64,000 bases of DNA from an uncultured Lachnoclostridium sp. (GTDB lineage Bacteria > Bacillota > Clostridia > Lachnospirales > Lachnospiraceae), in NCBI GenBank assembly GCA_947369165.1, contig CANBKJ010000003.1:1-64000 (forward strand), given 5' to 3'. The translations under genes were made by a program, and so were the position numbers. The notes beneath the pieces were generated by a model. The model did no database searches, was not told where the DNA came from, and saw nothing but the letters and a program-made list of their open reading frames with translations. Shown here one piece after another: positions 1 through 9,872 of the stretch (the stretch's first letter is position 1; every line of letters begins with the position of its first letter).

Positions 1-1068
1 ATATATTTTTTCAAAAATACCTTCCGCCAATTCTGCCATCTTTTTATAGTCTTTGTCTTCAAATACTCCCATAATACCAATTTTTTTATTTTTTTTATAA
101 TAGGATAACACCGATTCGCAAAAAGAATACATGGCGGCCGGATTGTGGGCACCGTCTGCCACCACCACCGGATCACAGCTGATCTTCTCAAACCGCCCCT
201 GCCATAAGGTGTGTTCAAATCCCTGCCGCAGCTGCTGTGGCGATATGTCATACTTCCCCTTTAGCTGTCCGATACACTCCAGCGCCAGACAGGCATTTTT
301 CACCTGAAAAGTCCCTGCCAGTGCAATGCGGATCCCCTGCCAGGAACCATAGTCAAAAAGAGAGCCTTCTGAATCCGTCTCCCGAATGCAGATCTGTTCC
401 AGACGAACTTCCGTCATAGTTGTATTTTTCTGTATACATGCGCGATGCAGGCATTGCTTCACCACCCTCTCTGTCTGGCACACCACCACCGGAACCTTCT
501 CTTTTATAATTCCCGCCTTTTCCATCGCTATTTTTTCCAACGTATCCCCAAGAAACTTCATGTGATCCATCGCCACTGGTGTGATGACGGAACAGGCTAC
601 ATTTTCCACTACATTCGTAGAATCAAGTCTGCCTCCCATCCCCGTCTCCAGAACCACAACATCACAATGCCATCTCGCAAAGGCAAGAAATGCGGCCGCC
701 GTCTCGGTCTCAAATTCCGTGGGCAGAACCTCTCCGCCCTCCTGCATACTATGGATCGCCGCCTGTACTCTGGAGATGATATCGTCAAACTCTTCCTGCG
801 ATATATACACGACTTTTTCTCCCTGCATCCAATGGATCTTTTCCCGCTCCTCAAAAACCGCCGGCGACACATATCTTCCCACTTTGTAACCGGCATATGC
901 CAGCGCTGTACTGACAAAGGATGCAGTAGATCCCTTCCCGTTAGTTCCCGCAATGTGAATAAACTGCAGCTTCTCCTGGGGATCTCCTAAAAGCTCCAAC
1001 AGCCGTTTTGTCGTATCCAGTCCCATCCGGATCCCCTCTCCAGCGGGTACGCTTTGATTATAATTCAT
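1..1068 (-). CDS. folC: Folylpolyglutamate/dihydrofolate synthase, 3' end outside window
   Basis: Mur-ligase-family enzyme that adds glutamate to folates (and possibly to dihydropteroate) with ATP, in the cytoplasm. The 356 visible codons give a P-loop GTNGKGST at residues 41-48, the motif ETGMGGRLDSTN at 141-152 and DGAHNP at 305-310 in the C-terminal ligase domain. Together these are diagnostic of FolC. The ATG at 1068 follows AAGGAGGAATCC, a good ribosome binding site. The frame stays open to base 1, so the C-terminus is missing (usual length is about 430 residues). The gene lies downstream of the terminator of the ABC transporter operon. No separate promoter was identified. Confidence 0.95.
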   Translation of the reverse strand, partial: MNYNQSVPAGEGIRMGLDTTKRLLELLGDPQEKLQFIHIAGTNGKGSTASFVSTALAYAGYKVGRYVSPAVFEEREKIHWMQGEKVVYISQEEFDDIISRVQAAIHSMQEGGEVLPTEFETETAAAFLAFARWHCDVVVLETGMGGRLDSTNVVENVACSVITPVAMDHMKFLGDTLEKIAMEKAGIIKEKVPVVVCQTERVVKQCLHRACIQKNTTMTEVRLEQICIRETDSEGSLFDYGSWQGIRIALAGTFQVKNACLALECIGQLKGKYDISPQQLRQGFEHTLWQGRFEKISCDPVVVADGAHNPAAMYSFCESVLSYYKKNKKIGIMGVFEDKDYKKMAELAEGIFEKIY

Positions 1069-1124
1069 GGATTCCTCCTTACGCCTCTTTCTTTTGTTAG
1101 CCCAACGATGCCATTGAACTAAAA

Positions 1125-1157
1125 AGAGAACACCCCCTTATAAAGGAGGTGCTCTTT
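1125..1157 (-). terminator. Intrinsic terminator of the ABC importer operon
   Basis: Read on the minus strand, AAAGAGCACCTCC pairs with GGGGGTGTTCTCTTT around the loop TTTATAA. There is a two-base bulge and one mismatch. The right arm runs into CTCTTTTT. It lies directly after the ATPase stop codon and upstream of folC. Confidence 0.8.
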
Positions 1158-1952
1158 CTATGACAACAGCATTCTGTCATTGTCCATATCCTCACCGCTT
1201 GCCATGGCAAACTTGTGAAGCAGGTCATCCACCGTCAGTTTTTTCTTTTCTTCTCCAGAGATATCCAGGATGATCTTTCCACTGTTCATCATGATCAGAC
1301 GGTTTCCATTGGCAATGGCGTCCCGCATATTATGTGTGATCATTAACGTAGTCAGATTATCCTTTTTAATGATATTATTCGTCGTCTCCAGCACCTTGGC
1401 TGCCGTTTTGGGGTCAAGAGCTGCCGTATGCTCATCCAGCAGAAGAAGTCTCGGCTTTTTCAGCGTCGCCATAAGAAGAGTGACTGCCTGTCTCTGACCA
1501 CCAGACAGAAGTCCTACCTTGGAAGTGAGCCGGTTCTCCAGACCCAGATCTAAAATCTTTAAAAGGTCTCTGAAATGCTCCCTCTCCTGCTTGGAAATGC
1601 CTCTCCGAAGTCCCCTGCTCTTTCCCCGTCTCATGGCAAGGGCAAGGTTTTCATCGATTCCCATCGTAGCTGACGTTCCCATCATCGGATCCTGAAATAC
1701 CCGTCCAAGGAATGCCGCCCTCTTATTTTCCGGCATTTTGGTGACATCATTGCCATCGATAACGATATTTCCTTCATCCACATACCACACCCCGGCAAGG
1801 GCATTCAAAAGGGTAGATTTTCCGGCGCCGTTGCCGCCGATCACCGTCACGAAATCTCCTTCGTTTAGTTTCAGGGAGAGACCGTCCAGTGCCAGCTTCT
1901 CATTTACTGTCCCCGGATTAAAGGTTTTATAAATTTCATTTACTTCCAGCAT
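1158..1952 (-). CDS. ABC importer ATPase, TrpXYZ type
   Basis: Energises import through the neighbouring permease. Its 264 residues carry a Walker A motif GGNGAGKST (39-47), the signature LSGGQRQ (149-155), Walker B LLLLDE (169-174) and the switch histidine in ITHNM (His207). The ATPase starts two bases from the permease stop with only a weak ribosome binding site, so translational coupling is likely. Gene order of lipoprotein, permease and ATPase, and the type of each subunit, match the family that includes streptococcal TrpXYZ. The substrate cannot be read from sequence: an aromatic amino acid or another small amphipathic solute is possible. Confidence 0.9.
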   Translation of the reverse strand: MLEVNEIYKTFNPGTVNEKLALDGLSLKLNEGDFVTVIGGNGAGKSTLLNALAGVWYVDEGNIVIDGNDVTKMPENKRAAFLGRVFQDPMMGTSATMGIDENLALAMRRGKSRGLRRGISKQEREHFRDLLKILDLGLENRLTSKVGLLSGGQRQAVTLLMATLKKPRLLLLDEHTAALDPKTAAKVLETTNNIIKKDNLTTLMITHNMRDAIANGNRLIMMNSGKIILDISGEEKKKLTVDDLLHKFAMASGEDMDNDRMLLS

Positions 1953-1953
1953 G

Positions 1954-2871
1954 TCAGGCCACTCCTCTCTTCACTGGTTTTACCAGATATTTTTTCTTCC
2001 AGTAAGGAAGAGCAAGAAACAGTGCCACTACCACAGCGGAGAGCAGCTTCAGCAGGTCGGTATCCATACCAAACCAGATCACCACCTGAAGCACAACATA
2101 GTAGATCACCGCTCCCAAAACCACACTGAGCAGTTTCAGGGCAAAATTGCGGAAAATTCTTTCAAATACTACTTTTCCAATGATCACTGCCGCCAGTCCG
2201 ATTACAATGGCGCCACGGCCCATGTTGATATCTGCAAATCCCTGATACTGGGAGCAGAGTGCTCCCGACAGTGCCACCAGCCCATTGGAGATCATCAGTC
2301 CCAGAACTACATTCCAGTTTGTGTTGATTCCCTGGGCACGGCTCATATTCGGATTACAACCGGTAGCTCTCAGGGAGCACCCAAGCTCTGTGCCAAAAAA
2401 CCAATACAGGATACCGATGATCACAATACAGAAAATCGACACCACAAAGATGGAATTCTGATACAAGGGCACATTTTTCACATGCCGGAGAGATACCAGC
2501 AGATCATAATTCATAACACTGATCGCCTGATTTGCTTTTCCCATAATCTTTAAGTTGACAGAATACAGAGCAAGCTGGGTAAGAATTCCGGCAAGAATGG
2601 CAGGGATCCCCATAAACGTATGTAAAATTCCTGTCACCAGTCCGGCCAGCATTCCCGCCGCCAGCGCGGCCAGCATACTCACCCACACATTGTATCCGTT
2701 CAACATCATCATAATGCTTACCGCGCCGCCGGTACAGAGTGACCCATCCACGGTAAGGTCTGCTACATCCAGAATTTTATATGTGATATACACGCCGATC
2801 GCCATGATTCCCCAGATCAATCCCTGTGCTGCCGCACCGGGCATGGCACTCAGCAATACTGAAATATCCAA
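1954..2871 (-). CDS. ABC importer permease, BPD_transp_2 family
   Basis: Membrane subunit of the importer, with about eight to nine hydrophobic segments and the glycine-rich loops typical of LivH/RbsC-like permeases (for example the DLTVDGSLCTGGAV region near the N-terminus). I place the start at TTG 2871, eight bases after a GGAGG box. A longer reading from TTG 2886 would contain that ribosome binding site inside the coding region. About 305 residues. It lies between the lipoprotein and ATPase genes and is clearly co-transcribed with them. Confidence 0.88.
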   Translation of the reverse strand: MDISVLLSAMPGAAAQGLIWGIMAIGVYITYKILDVADLTVDGSLCTGGAVSIMMMLNGYNVWVSMLAALAAGMLAGLVTGILHTFMGIPAILAGILTQLALYSVNLKIMGKANQAISVMNYDLLVSLRHVKNVPLYQNSIFVVSIFCIVIIGILYWFFGTELGCSLRATGCNPNMSRAQGINTNWNVVLGLMISNGLVALSGALCSQYQGFADINMGRGAIVIGLAAVIIGKVVFERIFRNFALKLLSVVLGAVIYYVVLQVVIWFGMDTDLLKLLSAVVVALFLALPYWKKKYLVKPVKRGVA

Positions 2872-2904
2872 ATCGCCTTCCTCCAAATCCCTGAGGAAAA
2901 AGAA

Positions 2905-3909
2905 TTATTCTTTTTCCTCGGTCTCTATTTTCTCATAGCCCTCCGGAATCTCCAAATTCAATTCCTTACAAATGCTTTCATTGTACTGTTTCGTCACCTT
3001 CGGAGCGTATTTTACCGGCATAGATGATACGTCGGTGCCATTTACAAGGATGTCATATGCCATCTCTCCTGTTGTGTATCCTAAATCATAATAGCTGATG
3101 GAAAGTGTCGCCACACCACAGCCTTTGCACATTCCCACTTCACCAACTACCACCGGAACTCCTGCCGGCACACAAGTGTTTTTCACTACCTCAGTATTGG
3201 CTGCCGCCGTATTATCGGTAGGGATGTAGATCACTTCACTGTTCTTGGCCGCATTGGCGATCACGGAAGCGATATCGTTGGAATCCACAAAAGAATAGTT
3301 GGTGCAGGTATATCCGTCTTTCTCAAGATAGGTCTTGATCGTCTCAACCTGATACAATGAGTTTGCCTCTGCTGAACAGTAAAACAATCCTATTTTCTTG
3401 GCATCCGGGAACAATTCCTTGATCATGGCTGCCTGCTCGTCCAAAGGCGCAAGATCCGAAGTTCCAGATACATTGATCCCTGTACTTCCCTTCCATTCCT
3501 TGATGTCAAGCGCTGTGGCATAGTCGGTTACGGAAGTTCCGAGAATCGGAATATCTACCGTACCAGAAACAGCAGCCTGCAGAGGTGCTGTGGCATTGGC
3601 AAGAATCAGATCTACATTTCCGGAAACAAAAGAATTGATGATGGTAGCACAGGTAGGTGAGTCTCCCTGGGCATTCTGTTCATCAAATGTAACCTTATCC
3701 CCAAGCTTCTCCGTCAGCGCATCCTTAAATCCTTTGGTTGCCGCATCCAGTGCGTCGTGCTGTACCAGCTGGCAGATACCGACGTTATAGGTCTTTCCGT
3801 CATCCCCACTGCCAGATTCTGAAGTTCCTTTTTCCGCTCCGCCACAGGCAGTCAGTGATAAGCTCATCACTGCCGTCAGTGCCATTGCGATTATCTTCCT
3901 ACATTTCAT
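2905..3909 (-). CDS. ABC importer substrate-binding lipoprotein
   Basis: Extracytoplasmic solute receptor of 334 residues. The signal peptide ends in the lipobox LTAC with Cys22 as the lipidated residue, followed by a Gly/Ser-rich tether. The body resembles the ABC_sub_bind family (TrpX-like), with alternating Rossmann-like segments such as VDLILANATAPLQAA and PVVVGEVGMCKGCG. ATG 3909 follows AAGGAGAATAAGA. The gene begins 103 bases downstream of serA and could be served by readthrough or by its own promoter. Two hairpins sit in that gap. The ligand is unknown. Confidence 0.9.
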   Translation of the reverse strand: MKCRKIIAMALTAVMSLSLTACGGAEKGTSESGSGDDGKTYNVGICQLVQHDALDAATKGFKDALTEKLGDKVTFDEQNAQGDSPTCATIINSFVSGNVDLILANATAPLQAAVSGTVDIPILGTSVTDYATALDIKEWKGSTGINVSGTSDLAPLDEQAAMIKELFPDAKKIGLFYCSAEANSLYQVETIKTYLEKDGYTCTNYSFVDSNDIASVIANAAKNSEVIYIPTDNTAAANTEVVKNTCVPAGVPVVVGEVGMCKGCGVATLSISYYDLGYTTGEMAYDILVNGTDVSSMPVKYAPKVTKQYNESICKELNLEIPEGYEKIETEEKE

Positions 3910-3932
3910 TCTTATTCTCCTTTATATTTATT

Positions 3933-3970
3933 CCCGCACGGGCGATAAGAGATTTTGTCCCGCAAAATCT
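3933..3970. repeat. Two hairpins between serA and the lipoprotein gene
   Basis: AGATTTTG pairs with CAAAATCT across five bases at 3950-3970. CCCG pairs with CGGG across two bases at 3933-3942. Neither is followed by a T-run on the minus strand, so this is not a standard terminator. It could moderate readthrough from serA or stabilise an mRNA end. Confidence 0.5.
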
Positions 3971-4012
3971 GTCCTATAGACTTCGCTGACACCGCACGGC
4001 ATTGATTACGGA

Positions 4013-5179
4013 TCACTTAATGATTCTTACCTTGATCACACCGTCAATGGCTTCCAGATCCTTCACAATCGCCTCTGTTGCCTCACTGCAGATATCGAAG
4101 ATCGTATAAGCGAAATCACCCCGGCTTTTATTGACCATGTTTTCAATATTAATTCCATCCTTAGCAAACACATTGGTAAATTTGGACAGCATGGAGTGTA
4201 CATTTTTATGTGCCACAGCGATACGTCCCTCCGTAGTACAAACCCCGGCATCACAGGTCGGATAATTGACTGAATTCACAATATTACCATTCTCCATAAA
4301 CTCCCGAATCTGTTTTACTGCCATTTTGGCACAGTTATCCTCAGACTCCTGTGTAGAAGCTCCCAGATGCGGTGTGACAATGGTGTTCGGTAGAGCTGCT
4401 GTTGTAGGATTCGGGAAATCCACCACATATTTTTTCACCTTGCCGCTCTCCAATGCCGCCTTCATATCCGGCTCATTGACCAGGGTATCTCTGGAGAAAT
4501 TCAGGAATACCACACCGTCCTTCATCTTATCAAATGCTTCTTTATCAAACATTCCCTTGGTGGAATCCAGTAGAGGCACATGAACGGTAATAAAATCACA
4601 CTCGCTATAGATCTCATCATAGGTTTTCACAAGAGTGATGTCCCTGGACATATTCAGCGCATTGTCCACGGAAAGATATGGATCACATCCATAGACCTCC
4701 ATGCCAAGGCGGTTCGCCGCATTGGCTACCAGCACACCGATAGCTCCCAGACCGATAATACCAAGTTTTTTACCGGAGATCTCAGTTCCGGCAAATGCCT
4801 TCTTCGCCTTTTCAGCTGTCTTGGCGATATCTCCATCCTCTTTATTGTCCTTCACCCACTCGATACCACCGACAATATCACGGGAAGCAAGGATCATAGC
4901 TGCCACAACCAGCTCTTTTACACCATTGGCATTAGCTCCCGGTGTATTAAACACAACAATTCCTTTTTCTGCACACTTCTCCAGCGGAATATTATTGACG
5001 CCGGCACCGGCTCTCGCTACGGCGGTCAAATGATCCGGCAGCTCCATATCGTGCATAGAGGCGCTTCTCACCAGCACAGCCTCCGCTGCATTTACATCCT
5101 CCACAATCTCATATTTATCATCCAGAAGATCCAGACCGCATGCCGCGATCGGATTCAGGCAGTTCACTTTTATACTCAT
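4013..5179 (-). CDS. serA: D-3-phosphoglycerate dehydrogenase with C-terminal ACT domain
   Basis: Oxidises 3-phosphoglycerate to 3-phosphohydroxypyruvate, the first step of serine synthesis. The 388 residues hold an NAD site GLGAIG (143-148), an active-site arginine in NFSRDTLV (Arg230) and a catalytic histidine in PHLGAST (His271). An ACT domain occupies about residues 318-388 and probably senses serine. The start overlaps the serC stop by four bases (ATGA), so the two are translationally coupled. At the place where the catalytic Glu of the Arg-Glu-His triad is usually found the sequence is VVDFPNP, with no Glu. This may be a subgroup feature rather than a defect. Confidence 0.93.
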   Translation of the reverse strand: MSIKVNCLNPIAACGLDLLDDKYEIVEDVNAAEAVLVRSASMHDMELPDHLTAVARAGAGVNNIPLEKCAEKGIVVFNTPGANANGVKELVVAAMILASRDIVGGIEWVKDNKEDGDIAKTAEKAKKAFAGTEISGKKLGIIGLGAIGVLVANAANRLGMEVYGCDPYLSVDNALNMSRDITLVKTYDEIYSECDFITVHVPLLDSTKGMFDKEAFDKMKDGVVFLNFSRDTLVNEPDMKAALESGKVKKYVVDFPNPTTAALPNTIVTPHLGASTQESEDNCAKMAVKQIREFMENGNIVNSVNYPTCDAGVCTTEGRIAVAHKNVHSMLSKFTNVFAKDGINIENMVNKSRGDFAYTIFDICSEATEAIVKDLEAIDGVIKVRIIK

Positions 5180-6261
5180 GCTTTATTCTCCTCTTCAAAC
5201 TTCTTCATAAATTCAACCAGCTTCTCCACACCTTCCTTCGGCATTGCGTTGTAAATGCTTGCGCGCATACCACCTACCGTGCGGTGTCCTTTCAGGTTCT
5301 CAAAGCCCGCCTCCTTTGCCTCTTTGACAAATTTAGCATCTAACTCCTCATTTCCTGTCACAAAAGGCACATTCATCAGTGAACGGTCTTCTTTGCGAAC
5401 CGTACCCTTGAACATCTCACTGGAATCCAGGAAATCATAAAGAATTTTTGCCTTCTCTTCATTTTTCTCCTTCATCACAGCAAGGCCGCCCATCTTCTTG
5501 ATCCATTTGAATACCTTGCCGCATATATAAATGCCATATGCCGGAGGTGTATTGTAAAGGCTCTGGGCGTCAGAATGCGTCTTATACTGAAGCATGGTAG
5601 GAACCTTTTCATCCACGGTCTCAGGAATCAGGTCCTCACGGATAATAACGATCACAACTCCCGCCGGACCGATGTTCTTCTGAACACCGCCGTAAATCAC
5701 ACCGTACTTCTCCACATCCACAGGCTCGGATAAAAAGCAGGAAGAAACGTCTGCTACCAGTGTCTTGCCTTTTGTATTGGGAAGCGTTTTAAATTTGGTT
5801 CCATAAATTGTATTGTTCTCGCAGATGTACACATAGTCTGCATCTTCACTGATCGGAAGGTCGGAGCAGTCCGGAATGTAGGAAAATGTCTCATCCTCAG
5901 AAGAAGCGATCTTATTCGCCTTTCCGTATTTGCATGCCTCCTGGTATGCTTTCTTTGCCCACTGTCCGGTAACGATATAATCAGCCACACCGTTTTTCAT
6001 CAGATTCATCGGAATCATCGCAAACTGTTGAGATGCTCCTCCCTGCAGAAACAACACTTTGTAATTGTCAGGAATATTCATCAGCTCACGAAGGTCTGCC
6101 TCTGCGGTCTTGATGATCTCATCGTAAGCTTTGGAACGATGGCTCATCTCCATCACCGACATTCCGGTTCCTTTGTAATCCATCATCTCATCTGCTGCTT
6201 CCTTTAACACCTCTTCCGGTAAAACAGCTGGTCCTGCTGAAAAATTGTACACTCTAGCCAC
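5176..6261 (-). CDS. serC: Phosphoserine aminotransferase
   Basis: PLP-dependent class V aminotransferase converting 3-phosphohydroxypyruvate and glutamate to phosphoserine. 361 residues, the normal length. The N-terminus NFSAGPAVLPEEV, the LFLQGGASQQF segment and the PLP lysine in GGVQKNIGPAG (Lys195) are hallmarks. Translation starts at GTG 6261, eight bases after AGGAGG. It lies between ilvB and serA in one minus-strand operon. A phosphoserine phosphatase is not in the window. Confidence 0.96.
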   Translation of the reverse strand: MARVYNFSAGPAVLPEEVLKEAADEMMDYKGTGMSVMEMSHRSKAYDEIIKTAEADLRELMNIPDNYKVLFLQGGASQQFAMIPMNLMKNGVADYIVTGQWAKKAYQEACKYGKANKIASSEDETFSYIPDCSDLPISEDADYVYICENNTIYGTKFKTLPNTKGKTLVADVSSCFLSEPVDVEKYGVIYGGVQKNIGPAGVVIVIIREDLIPETVDEKVPTMLQYKTHSDAQSLYNTPPAYGIYICGKVFKWIKKMGGLAVMKEKNEEKAKILYDFLDSSEMFKGTVRKEDRSLMNVPFVTGNEELDAKFVKEAKEAGFENLKGHRTVGGMRASIYNAMPKEGVEKLVEFMKKFEEENKA

Positions 6262-6331
6262 TGCTAAAACCTCCTTAAAATATCATTATAAAATCATTGG
6301 TATATTCAGTCAGGGTTTCCCCCGGCGAAAT

Positions 6332-8008
6332 TTACTTTTTCAAATCTTCTTCGTTAAACGCTTCCTCGATTGGTGCCCCCGGTGCCACCATCGGCCACAC
6401 CTTATCATCCTGCGCCAGTGAACAACAGATTACCACCGGTTCCTCGGACTCCATCGCCGCCCTGATCACATCGTCTGTCTCTTCGCGCTTGGTAATGCGG
6501 TACGCCTTCGCCCCCAGTGCCTCAGATACCTTTACGTAATCCACCTTATCCTCTAATATTGTATTGGAATACCGTTTTCCATAGAACAATGTCTGCCATT
6601 GGCGAACCATACCAAGAGCATGGTTATCAAAGATCACCTGGATGATCGGGATACGATAACGGGAAGCGGTGGCAAGCTCATTCATATTCATACGGAAACA
6701 TCCGTCCCCGGCGATGTTGAATACATGCTTTTCTGGCATTCCCACTTTTGCCCCAATACAGGCGCCCAGTCCATAACCCATGGTTCCCATACCTCCGGAA
6801 GTAAGGAAAGTGCGCGGATTTTTATATTTAAAATACTGTGCCGCCCACATCTGATGTTGTCCTACATCTGTAGAAATAATAGCATCTCCGCCTGTCAGCT
6901 CGTTGATCCGCTCAATGATATAAGGTCCTGTCAGTACATCATCCCGGTACTGCATAGGCAGTGCCGCCTTTCTGGCAAGCACCTTGTCAACCCAGGGCTT
7001 ATGATACTGATTCTCCAGTTTTTTATTTAAGATCTCCAGAATGGATTTGAGGTCTCCTACAATGGAATAATCCACCTGAATGTTTTTATTAATCTCCGCC
7101 GCATCGATATCGATGTGGACGATTTTGGCATTGTAGGCAAACTTACTGGCGTTTCCAATTACGCGGTCGGAAAAGCGCACGCCCAATGCGATCAGGAGAT
7201 CGCACTCCGTCACACTGAGATTGGCGGTTTTGGTTCCGTGCATGCCAAGCATTCCTGTATAGTACTCTTCTGTACCGTCAAAAGCACCTTTTCCCATCAG
7301 TGTATCCGTAACCGGTGCATCTACTTTTTTAACAAACTCTTTCAGCTCTGCGCTGTCTCCGGATAAGATATTTCCACCACCCACAAAGATCATCGGCTTT
7401 TCCGAGCTGCGGATCGCCTGAACCACCGCTTCGATATCGCTCTCTTTGATGGTATCTGTCTTTCTCTGGATGATCTCTGGTGTCTGCGGTGCAAATTCTG
7501 TGACAGCCGCTGTCACATCCTTGGGGATATCTACAAGAACCGGTCCTGGTCTGCCGCTCTGGGCGATCTTAAAGGCACGTCTCACCACGCTGGCAAGGTC
7601 ATTGATATCCTTTACGATAAAACTGTGCTTCGTGACTGGCATCGTCACACCGGCGATATCCACCTCCTGAAAACTATCTTTTCCCAGAAGAGGAAGGGTA
7701 ACATTACAAGTGATCGCCACCATCGGAACCGAATCCATATAGGCGGTGGCGATTCCCGTTACAAGGTTTGTCGCCCCCGGACCGCTGGTCGCCATACAGA
7801 CACCGACCTTTCCAGTGGCTCTGGCATAACCGTCTGCTGCATGGGAAGCACCCTGCTCATGGGATGTGAGCACATGGCGCAATTTATCCTGATAACGATA
7901 TAACTCGTCATATACATTTAATATAGCACCTCCGGGATACCCGAATATGGTGTCAACTCCTTGCTCCAGTAAACATTCTATTAAGATTTGGGAGCCGTTT
8001 AACTGCAT
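6332..8008 (-). CDS. ilvB: Acetolactate synthase, large (catalytic) subunit
   Basis: TPP- and FAD-dependent enzyme joining pyruvate units to acetolactate (or 2-aceto-2-hydroxybutyrate) for valine, leucine and isoleucine. 558 residues with three domains. The TPP-activating glutamate is in TSHEQGASH (Glu51) and the TPP-binding GDG segment is in IAGDGCFRMNMNEL. The N-terminus GYPGGAILNVYDEL is typical of the biosynthetic class. ATG 8008 follows AGAGGTG. No ilvN regulatory subunit follows or precedes it; ilvD is upstream and serC downstream. Confidence 0.95.
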   Translation of the reverse strand: MQLNGSQILIECLLEQGVDTIFGYPGGAILNVYDELYRYQDKLRHVLTSHEQGASHAADGYARATGKVGVCMATSGPGATNLVTGIATAYMDSVPMVAITCNVTLPLLGKDSFQEVDIAGVTMPVTKHSFIVKDINDLASVVRRAFKIAQSGRPGPVLVDIPKDVTAAVTEFAPQTPEIIQRKTDTIKESDIEAVVQAIRSSEKPMIFVGGGNILSGDSAELKEFVKKVDAPVTDTLMGKGAFDGTEEYYTGMLGMHGTKTANLSVTECDLLIALGVRFSDRVIGNASKFAYNAKIVHIDIDAAEINKNIQVDYSIVGDLKSILEILNKKLENQYHKPWVDKVLARKAALPMQYRDDVLTGPYIIERINELTGGDAIISTDVGQHQMWAAQYFKYKNPRTFLTSGGMGTMGYGLGACIGAKVGMPEKHVFNIAGDGCFRMNMNELATASRYRIPIIQVIFDNHALGMVRQWQTLFYGKRYSNTILEDKVDYVKVSEALGAKAYRITKREETDDVIRAAMESEEPVVICCSLAQDDKVWPMVAPGAPIEEAFNEEDLKK

Positions 8009-8038
8009 AAATATGCACCTCTTTCCAGTATAGTATAA

Positions 8039-9709
8039 TTATTTCAATTCATTTTTCAGAATCGCTCCTGTATTTCCTGAGGTGACCAGGTTGGCATAAC
8101 GCGCCAGGTAACCGGTGGTAATCTTTGGTTCTCTCGGCTGCCAGTTCTTTCTTCTCTCAGCAAGTACCTCATCACTTACAGCGAGCTCCAGCATGTTGGC
8201 AGGAATATCGATCCGGATCTGATCGCCCTCTTCTACCAGCGCGATCGGACCGCCCACTGCCGCCTCCGGTGACACATGGCCAATGGAAGCGCCCCTGCTG
8301 GCTCCAGAAAAGCGTCCGTCTGTGATCAGTGCCACAGAGGATCCAAGTCCCATACCTGCGATGGCAGATGTCGGGTTGAGCATCTCTCTCATACCCGGAC
8401 CGCCTTTTGGTCCCTCATAGCGGATGACGACCACATCCCCTGCCACGATCTTTCCATTCTTGATGGCATCGATGGCATCCTCTTCGCAGTCAAAGACTCG
8501 TGCCGGTCCCTCGTGGACAAGCATCTCTTCTACCACGGCGGAACGTTTGACGACGGCAGAATCCGGTGCCAGGTTTCCCTTTAAGACGGCAATTCCTCCG
8601 GTCTCACTGTAAGGATTTTCCACCGGACGGATCACTTCCGGATTTTTATTAATACATCCCTCGATGTTCTCACCCACAGTCTTTCCTGTCGCTGTGATAA
8701 GATCTGTGTGGAGAAGTCCTTTTTTATTCAATTCGTTCATGACGGCATATACGCCGCCGGCTTCATTCAAATCTTCTATATACGTATGCCCTGCCGGTGC
8801 CAGATGACACAGATTCGGTGTCTTGGCGCTGATGGCATTTGCCTCATCCAGATTCAGGTCTACGCCTGCTTCATGAGCGATGGCCGGAAGATGCAGCATA
8901 CTATTGGTGGAACATCCCAGTGCCATATCCACGGTCAGGGCGTTCATAAATGCCTTCTCCGTCATAATATCCCTTGGACGGATATTTTTCTCATAAAGCT
9001 CCATTACTTTCATTCCCGCATGCTTCGCCAGCTTGATGCGCTCCGAATACACTGCCGGGATCGTTCCGTTTCCTTTCAGCCCCATACCGATGGCCTCCGT
9101 CAGACAGTTCATACTGTTTGCGGTGTACATACCGGAACAGGAACCGCAGGTCGGACAGGCATGGCTCACAAAATCATCCACTTCTTCTTCTGTCATCTTT
9201 CCCGCCGCGTGGGCGCCCACTGCCTCAAACATACTGGAAAGGCTTGTTTTCTTTCCCTGTACGTGTCCTGCAAGCATCGGACCGCCGCTGACAAATACGG
9301 TGGGTACATTCACTCTGGCCGCCGCCATCAGAAGTCCTGGTACGTTTTTGTCACAGTTTGGCACCATGACCAATGCATCAAAAGCATGGGCAAGTGCCAT
9401 ACACTCGGTAGAATCCGCGATCAGATCCCTGGTCACGAGAGAATATTTCATCCCCACATGCCCCATGGCAATTCCGTCACAGACCGCGATTGCCGGAAAT
9501 ACGATGGGCGTTCCTCCTGCCATCGCCACACCAAGTTTTACTGCCTCTACAATTTTATCAATATTCATGTGCCCTGGCACAATTTCATTATAGGAGCTGA
9601 CGATACCTACCAACGGCTTCTCCAGTTCCTCTTTTGTCATTCCCAATGCATTGAACAGGGAACGCTGTGGTGCTGTCTGCATCCCCTTCTTTACTGAATC
9701 ACTCTTCAT
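8039..9709 (-). CDS. ilvD: Dihydroxy-acid dehydratase
   Basis: Fe-S dehydratase converting 2,3-dihydroxyisovalerate to 2-ketoisovalerate. 556 residues, the standard length. Cluster and metal residues are visible in [10 protein letters not shown] (Cys119) and [17 protein letters not shown] (Cys185, Cys188, Cys191). ATG 9709 lies eight bases after GGAG. An upstream in-frame TTG at 9727 would place that ribosome binding site inside the gene. It follows leuB after 129 bases containing a 47-bp tandem repeat, and precedes ilvB by 30 bases. Confidence 0.96.
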   Translation of the reverse strand: MKSDSVKKGMQTAPQRSLFNALGMTKEELEKPLVGIVSSYNEIVPGHMNIDKIVEAVKLGVAMAGGTPIVFPAIAVCDGIAMGHVGMKYSLVTRDLIADSTECMALAHAFDALVMVPNCDKNVPGLLMAAARVNVPTVFVSGGPMLAGHVQGKKTSLSSMFEAVGAHAAGKMTEEEVDDFVSHACPTCGSCSGMYTANSMNCLTEAIGMGLKGNGTIPAVYSERIKLAKHAGMKVMELYEKNIRPRDIMTEKAFMNALTVDMALGCSTNSMLHLPAIAHEAGVDLNLDEANAISAKTPNLCHLAPAGHTYIEDLNEAGGVYAVMNELNKKGLLHTDLITATGKTVGENIEGCINKNPEVIRPVENPYSETGGIAVLKGNLAPDSAVVKRSAVVEEMLVHEGPARVFDCEEDAIDAIKNGKIVAGDVVVIRYEGPKGGPGMREMLNPTSAIAGMGLGSSVALITDGRFSGASRGASIGHVSPEAAVGGPIALVEEGDQIRIDIPANMLELAVSDEVLAERRKNWQPREPKITTGYLARYANLVTSGNTGAILKNELK

Positions 9710-9734
9710 ATCTAATGCTCCTTTCAAAAGCCAA

Positions 9735-9872
9735 TTCTTCTATCCTACTTAATCTCTTCACAGATCGCGAAGCCATCCCGATCCTTCTATCCTAGTGTAT
9801 CTCCTCACAGATGGCAATGTGATCCCAATCCTTCCATCCTACCTAATCTCTTCACAGATCGCATTCCCCATC
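9735..9872. repeat. Three degenerate 47-bp tandem copies of the leuB 3' end
   Basis: The motif ATCCTA starts at 9742, 9789 and 9836, an exact 47-base period. Each copy continues with a version of TAATCTCTTCACAGATCGC. The copy at 9836 is the real end of leuB, encoding AICEEIR and stop. The other two lie in the leuB-ilvD gap. 47 is not a multiple of three, so the extra copies are out of frame with leuB and non-coding. Confidence 0.9.

Noticed and set aside
609-953. 114-residue minus-strand frame inside folC
   Set aside because: It is in another frame of the folC coding strand; the frame ending at base 1 holds the P-loop and ligase motifs.
8708-9697. 329-residue open frame opposite ilvD
   Set aside because: Antisense to a highly conserved gene, His/Cys-rich composition typical of reverse-strand reading, no start signal.
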